From Candidatus Aminicenantota bacterium (lineage in GTDB: Bacteria > Acidobacteriota > Aminicenantia > UBA2199), in contig CP070627.1 of NCBI GenBank assembly GCA_020355945.1, positions 7,469,740 through 7,533,739 of the forward strand: a stretch of 64,000 bases of DNA, written 5' to 3'. The position numbers and the translations under genes were made by a program. Shown here one piece after another: positions 62,801 to 64,000 of the stretch. How positions within the stretch are numbered: position 1 is the stretch's first letter; every line of letters starts with the position of its first letter. Below the pieces are notes generated by a model, which saw nothing but the letters and a program-made list of their open reading frames with translations, had not been told where the DNA came from and did no database searches.

Positions 62801-64000
62801 TATACCTTCAACCGTTCTTCATTTTTAGCCGACAGCACAAGCAAACAAGGCGTATCATGTTTCCTGTCTCCTGTTACCTGTCCTGTGTTTTCCGGCCGCT
62901 GTTCACTGTCTTCACTCCATCCCTCCAGGATGACATGAGCATTAGCCCCACCAGCACCAAAAGAACTCACCGCTGCCCGCCGGGGATAAAAACTTTCCTC
63001 TCCTTCCTCTTCGATTACCAATGGTTTCCATTCAGTCAATTCCTGCTGGACATAAACAGGAGAATGGGCGAAATCAATCCTGGGATTCAATTGTTTCGCA
63101 TGAAGGGAAGGGACCAGTTGTTTGTGTTTAAACTGCAAAATTACTTTTGTCAATGCTGCAATGCCGGCGGCGGATTCCAGGTGGCCGATGTTGGTTTTCA
63201 CCGAACCAATAGAACAATAATGCCTTTCCTGGGTATATTTCCCATATGCTTTGTTGAGTCCCGCGATTTCAATGGGGTCTCCCAACTCTGTGCCGGTGCC
63301 GTGGGCTTCCAGGTAACTGATGGTCCGGGGATGAATTCCCGCATGGCTTAAGGCCTTTATGATTAACGCGGCCTGGGCATTGGGATTGGGCACGGTATAC
63401 CCATTGGTCCGTCCACCGTGATTGACCGCACTACCTTTAATGACCGCATAAATATGATCCCTATCTGCAGTGGCTGCTGACAGGGGTTTAAGCAGCACCG
63501 CTCCTACACCTTCACCGGGTACGAATCCATCTGCCTCCACCCCGAAAGTGTTACATTTCCCGGTGGGTGAGAGCATCCCAACAGCACACATTTCAACGTA
63601 CTTGCAGGGATGAAGGTATAAATTCACACCCCCAGCCACAGCCGCCCGGCATTCCCCTTTTTTTATACTTTCACATGCCATATGCAGCGCCACCAGCGAA
63701 GATGAACAGGCAGTGTCTATCACCAGGCTGGGTCCATGAAAATTAAATATAAATGACACCCGGTTGGCAATGGACGACGGTGTTGAGGTATGATGCGCTT
63801 CCCCTGACCCCAACAGGTGATAGGTGTAACTGGTCACTCCCACAAATACCCCTACATCACCTCCCAATTCCTTTTGCAAAGACTTCCCGGTGGTTTCCCG
63901 CCTATAACCGCCATCCTCCAATACAGACCACACCGTCTCCAAAAAAAGCCGTTCCTGGGGGTCCATGTACCTGGCATCCCCGGGCGATATGTTGAAAAAC
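53827..64000 (-). CDS. Trans-AT polyketide synthase A (5' part outside window): KS-KR-ACP-KS-DH-KR-ACP-KS-dock
   Basis: At least 3390 residues are visible, and the frame is open through the right edge (FFNISPGDARY precedes the first Met at 63966). In order: KS1 (64000-62925, Cys at 63706); flanking domain; KR (62220-60730, GGMGGLG, B-type Asp in VVRDSF); ACP (Ser at 60580); KS2 (60340-59045, Cys at 59815) with ACP-like insertion (58600-58875); DH (58160-57310; HIVTGREVLPG, HPSLMDG, YGPGF); KR (57250-55770); ACP (Ser at 55591); KS3 (55315-54020, Cys at 54799). KS3 is unlike the others: it lacks the long flanking domain and passes quickly to LPLPRFKRKQY and a docking tail (LLEDIRGGNISLEEAV). 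All KSs keep Cys and both His. No AT domain. Predicted steps: beta-hydroxyl, enoyl, then a split KS|DH-like module with protein B. The stop codon lies 64 bp before the chosen start of B. Confidence 0.93.
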   Translation of the reverse strand, partial: FFNISPGDARYMDPQERLFLETVWSVLEDGGYRRETTGKSLQKELGGDVGVFVGVTSYTYHLLGSGEAHHTSTPSSIANRVSFIFNFHGPSLVIDTACSSSLVALHMACESIKKGECRAAVAGGVNLYLHPCKYVEMCAVGMLSPTGKCNTFGVEADGFVPGEGVGAVLLKPLSAATADRDHIYAVIKGSAVNHGGRTNGYTVPNPNAQAALIIKALSHAGIHPRTISYLEAHGTGTELGDPIEIAGLNKAYGKYTQERHYCSIGSVKTNIGHLESAAGIAALTKVILQFKHKQLVPSLHAKQLNPRIDFAHSPVYVQQELTEWKPLVIEEEGEESFYPRRAAVSSFGAGGANAHVILEGWSEDSEQRPENTGQVTGDRKHDTPCLLVLSAKNEERLKVYAEKMKDFLAATSESIEDIAYTLQVGREAMNRRIAFRVSGTAAAVEKLKRYCQGVQDIEHFYTGSIKSGQAKPSPLIEGKEGEAYVRSIIRGGKSDKIAQLWVSGIEIDWDLLYSTSGVDSLGGAARRISLPTYPFARERYWKPGAENAPGLRSCKNHRMPDLSMTNFKLQARSGTSAPPPGVRLLNRTGGPALMYYRGVWQESPLAGPGQEPGRVQGQPLLLFGINNDFPDAFHRQLGQQVPVTLVKPGPQFKETGSRRFEIRPGHPEDYGQLVETLVRQGQAPVNIVHLWHQENAANNDVGDNLQSLLEQGVFSLLYLSQALMAQKLGSKTKLIYVYPGPVNDLRFSSPSYAAHAAVSGFARTLRLENPGFVYKTIELRIPADEPSRPGETLELARVLEVIVTELAIDDDRVETRYVCDKEGNHRYVRCLQAFAPPARPTQPLPLRKHGVYLVTGGMGGLGRIFTRYLAQQVKARLVLVGRSGLDPQKSTWIKELQSLGAEVTVIRADISRRQEVEQLVKQVKKQFKHLNGIIHSAGVVRDSFILKKTTRQMDEVLAPKVYGTVYLDEVTRDEPLDFFVLFSSLAAVIGNAGQCAYAYGNRFMDEYARVREGLRQAGERKGMSISINWPLWEEGGMKIPGEHRSHPAEQSGMKPLPTAAGIKAWKTALISGNSQCIVVYGNQHCTRFLERFVSLSAPVAPSLLKEKTTAFLRDLLGEILELSPGKIEVHANFKEYGIDSITIQRFNAKVSRDLGSLSRTLLFECQTLDELADYMVKNHETQLTVLFGLQKGAGETVDEKIDIKEDDSQQQERQWPDEAELLSGGIAIIGLSGRYPRAKDPDRYWENLKTGKDCITEIPGSRWDYRRYYDPDPERAAGGNMYCKWGGFLEDVDRFEPLFFNISPKDAEIMDPQERLFLETAWAALEDAGYTREGLRDIDVGVFAGVTTYSYLLLGPDQWNRGNMVIPDTSPWSIANRVSYVFNFHGPSIPVDTACSSSLTALHLACESLKKGECHMAVAGGVNLYLHPGKYIAMCQMRMLSPTGRCHTFGAGGDGFVPGEGVGALVLKPLYSAVRDNDHIYAVIRGSAVNHGGSTSGYTVPNPNAQARLICTVLEKSGIDARTISYIEAHGTGTILGDPVEITGLTKAFRKYTGDKQFCAIGSVKSNIGHLESAAGIAGITRVLLQFRHGQLAPSIHCSQLNPNINFPGSPFYVQRELTEWTSPYPRRAGISSFGAGGANAHVLLEEWCGDHSASAGCRTQGAGQIGGEGVPYLIILSARNKDGLKAYAGKLNLFLENQQPSRGKSTNEGNRDILSCLQEDLLKMASRILAVSENDIDPEESLEGYGFDPVKLAALANGINQTYTPGDLVTPGVFAEVGSLVSLSRYLVDRSGDTFGQEPGNIPGAARKEVSLADMAYTLQVGREPQGQRLAVVVSTVEQLKEKLSRFCQGKEDIEKLYQGNIKTDGEKSCLLNGRAGEEFIRVVMEDRDLHQLAQLWVTGVTIDWKRLYPGKPPNRISLPTYPFAGKRYWIPQVEEVTPQAGEISRLHPLLGANTSTLTEQRFTTRLTGKEFYLRDHIVTGREVLPGAAYLEMARAAGQLAGESPVGKIKHIIWVKPIAVNHPLDVHLCLYPEKDIVAYEVSTGEPGNDPVIHSRGKLVYQSNSHDRPMEKIDIRAIKQRCRHLIDGAVCYDRYRSGGLEYGPGFQVLRQVYRDEEGSEILACLQLPQPCQAESRAFGLHPSLMDGALQALIGFESAAGETSGGPYLPFSLGEVEIIKPLPENCWAYAVPVEEPQPGAGVRRFHIQLVDETGRVLVKLTDYAVRALQPETSSSGESFTPRYKKCAADEKIYFHSVWEEAALESESAARSVLKGIPGPLLLFDCDDRLYRVLNQWNIPGSVILVKPGKAFRELDPGGKVLEINPGSLQDYHQLLEALRQHHLLPYGILHLWSQEDFRGEKESLSRHLERGIYSLFYLTRALLARKPKEKVQVLYVYLVQGDEEQPEYAAVSGFARTLRREHPLCAYKTVGLQIPPGEGRLPLPAYLAELLTEFQPASGEESVEVRYQGKDKQRFVKRFKEFNPGTREYDPLPWREDGVYLITGGTGALGFIIARYLARKVNARLVITDVTELDARKQKKIEELERAGARVIFTRADISRRQEVERLVKEARSCFKEIHGVIHCAGVIRDAFLVNKTREDMEAVLAPKVYGTVWLDQVLKDEPLDIFVLFSSTAGLLGNPGQSDYAYANRFLDDFARARECWRARGERQGNTVSINWPWWKEGGMRIDEQTREWMKKRAGSVPLETTAGLEAFEEALAAHRTQLAVAVGSRAKLVELLGIPSAAGTKEPKPVDHEPLRQSRSISKNQWQEKVEKDLVELCVELLKVEESDINPGDPLADYGLDSIMMMTMLNRLEAMYGTVVEPHALSEHNTIKRLSAYLIENGIAVPEEPDSPKSAKVPPQKRDPGGESIDEPGTPRSRFFVNRVSAPRKWQKQAGKIAVIGMACRFSQSNSPEAFWANLVKGKDLVTEVPPDRWDTAEFFSPDKNAPNKSYCKWGAFIDNIYFFDAGFFGIRDENALVMDPYQRILLELAEELFCRSGFNREKLSGSRTGVYIGGGESTYADKYMSKLQAEAMKHLVVSNIPNMMAARISDFYNLKGASQTIDTACSSALVALHQACQAIRYGECDMAVAGGIELIMDHHIHVGFSKAEVLSDDGTAYVFDQRAKGFALGEGSGIVLLKSYETALEEGDEILAVIAGSAVNNDGRTMGVTVPSIEGQKEVIRQALAASGVSADTITYMEAHGTGTLLGDPIEIRAATQVYREFTRDKQYCAVGSVKSNMGHLLRAAGIPSFIKVVLALQHKTLPPTIHCENPHPRFKFAESPFYPITTAREWLPGKNSPIRRAAVSSFGFGGTNCHMILEEFIPVHEYVRKRQPLPLPRFKRKQYCPGKKIAAEIEPAGTGAVDEAFLMELLEDIRGGNISLEEAVHLI
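58600..58875 (-). other. Serine-less ACP-like insertion in the flanking domain of PKS A KS2
   Basis: The segment 'CLQEDLLKMASRILAV' to 'SLSRYLVDRSGD' is ACP-like. The carrier motif reads GYGFDPVKL: Ser is Pro, codon at 58750-58752. It interrupts the flanking domain between LKAYAGKLNLFLE and LADMAYTLQVGRE. Confidence 0.75.
59004..59038. repeat. In-frame heptamer array in a KS linker (PKS A, KS2)
   Basis: Five 7-mers: TTTGCCC, TGCGCCC, TGGGTCC, TGCACCC, TGCGCTG. It lies between the KS core (VLLEEW) and the flanking domain (LIILSAR). Confidence 0.7.
62853..62887. repeat. In-frame heptamer array in a KS linker (PKS A, KS1)
   Basis: Five 7-mers: TATCATG, TTTCCTG, TCTCCTG, TTACCTG, TCCTGTG. It encodes the hydrophilic linker TGQVTGDRKHD between the KS core and the flanking domain (LLVLSAK). 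Confidence 0.7.

Larger units (their letters stand above)
3421..64000 (-). other. Trans-AT polyketide biosynthetic gene cluster (right end outside window)
   Basis: All genes here are co-directional with gaps of 0-107 bp and several overlaps, so they probably form one or a few long transcripts. The parts are four PKS megasynthases without AT domains, an ACP/radical SAM/KASIII/FAAL block, a complete beta-branching cassette, a membrane methyltransferase-like protein and four B12-radical SAM enzymes. Missing from the window are the loading module, a trans-acting AT, an enoylreductase and any thioesterase. The AT and loading parts may lie to the right. Confidence 0.9.

Noticed and set aside
1..64000. 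tRNA, rRNA, insertion sequence or prophage genes
   Set aside because: None recognised on either strand; gaps are too short and contain only ribosome sites, small hairpins or repeat arrays.

Overview
The window is one long minus-strand gene train. It carries most of a trans-acyltransferase (trans-AT) modular polyketide synthase (PKS) cluster, with a small ABC-transporter/outer-membrane-protein block at its downstream (left) end. No credible plus-strand gene, tRNA, rRNA, transposase or CRISPR array was found. The host looks Gram-negative, because there is a signal-peptide beta-barrel protein and MacB/LolE-type permeases. Nearly every start has a strong Shine-Dalgarno sequence. The species cannot be named from this sequence; an Acidobacteriota/Aminicenantes-like bacterium would fit, but that is a weak guess. 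Short 7- to 8-base repeats recall the STRR repeats of filamentous cyanobacteria, although the strong Shine-Dalgarno sites do not.

Right to left, in transcription order: (1) four giant PKS genes, at 64000-53827 (5' end outside the window), 53762-40515, 40518-27772 and 27775-19889. They are joined by ATGA overlaps or a short gap. They encode 11 intact ketosynthases (KS; the first is cut by the window edge) plus one degenerate terminal KS, with KR, DH, C-methyltransferase and ACP domains. No integrated AT domain and no thioesterase is present. The A/B, B/C and C/D protein junctions split modules between KS and the next domain and carry short helical docking tails. (2) A block at 19869-14618: a free ACP, a radical SAM enzyme, two KASIII-like proteins that have lost the catalytic His, a fatty-acyl-AMP-ligase-like protein, and the donor ACP. 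(3) The rest of a complete HMG-CoA-synthase-type beta-branching cassette at 14281-10063: decarboxylating KS, HCS, ECH1 and ECH2. (4) A membrane methyltransferase-like gene, then four tandem paralogous cobalamin-binding radical SAM genes at 9224-3421. (5) A beta-barrel protein, an ABC ATPase, an ABC permease and the start of a second permease.

Reading of the assembly line within the window: KS-KR-ACP / KS-DH-KR-ACP / KS|DH-like-ACP / KS-DH-KR-ACP / KS-KR-cMT-ACP / KS|ACP / KS-KR-ACP / KS-DH-KR-cMT-ACP / KS|ACP / KS-ACP-ACP / KS-ACP / KS0. The tandem ACPs in the last PKS are the best beta-branching site. Up to four radical-SAM methylations and a carboxyl or lipid-type methylation could follow, and the ABC system could export the product.

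The most unusual features are these. (a) ACP-like domains with the phosphopantetheine Ser replaced are inserted at the same point of the post-KS flanking domain in four KSs. (b) The terminal KS has lost Cys and His and no thioesterase follows. (c) Two His-less KASIII homologues are linked to a FAAL, an ACP and a radical SAM gene. (d) Four B12-radical SAM paralogues sit in tandem. (e) Heptanucleotide repeat arrays lie between genes and, in frame, at equivalent KS linkers.
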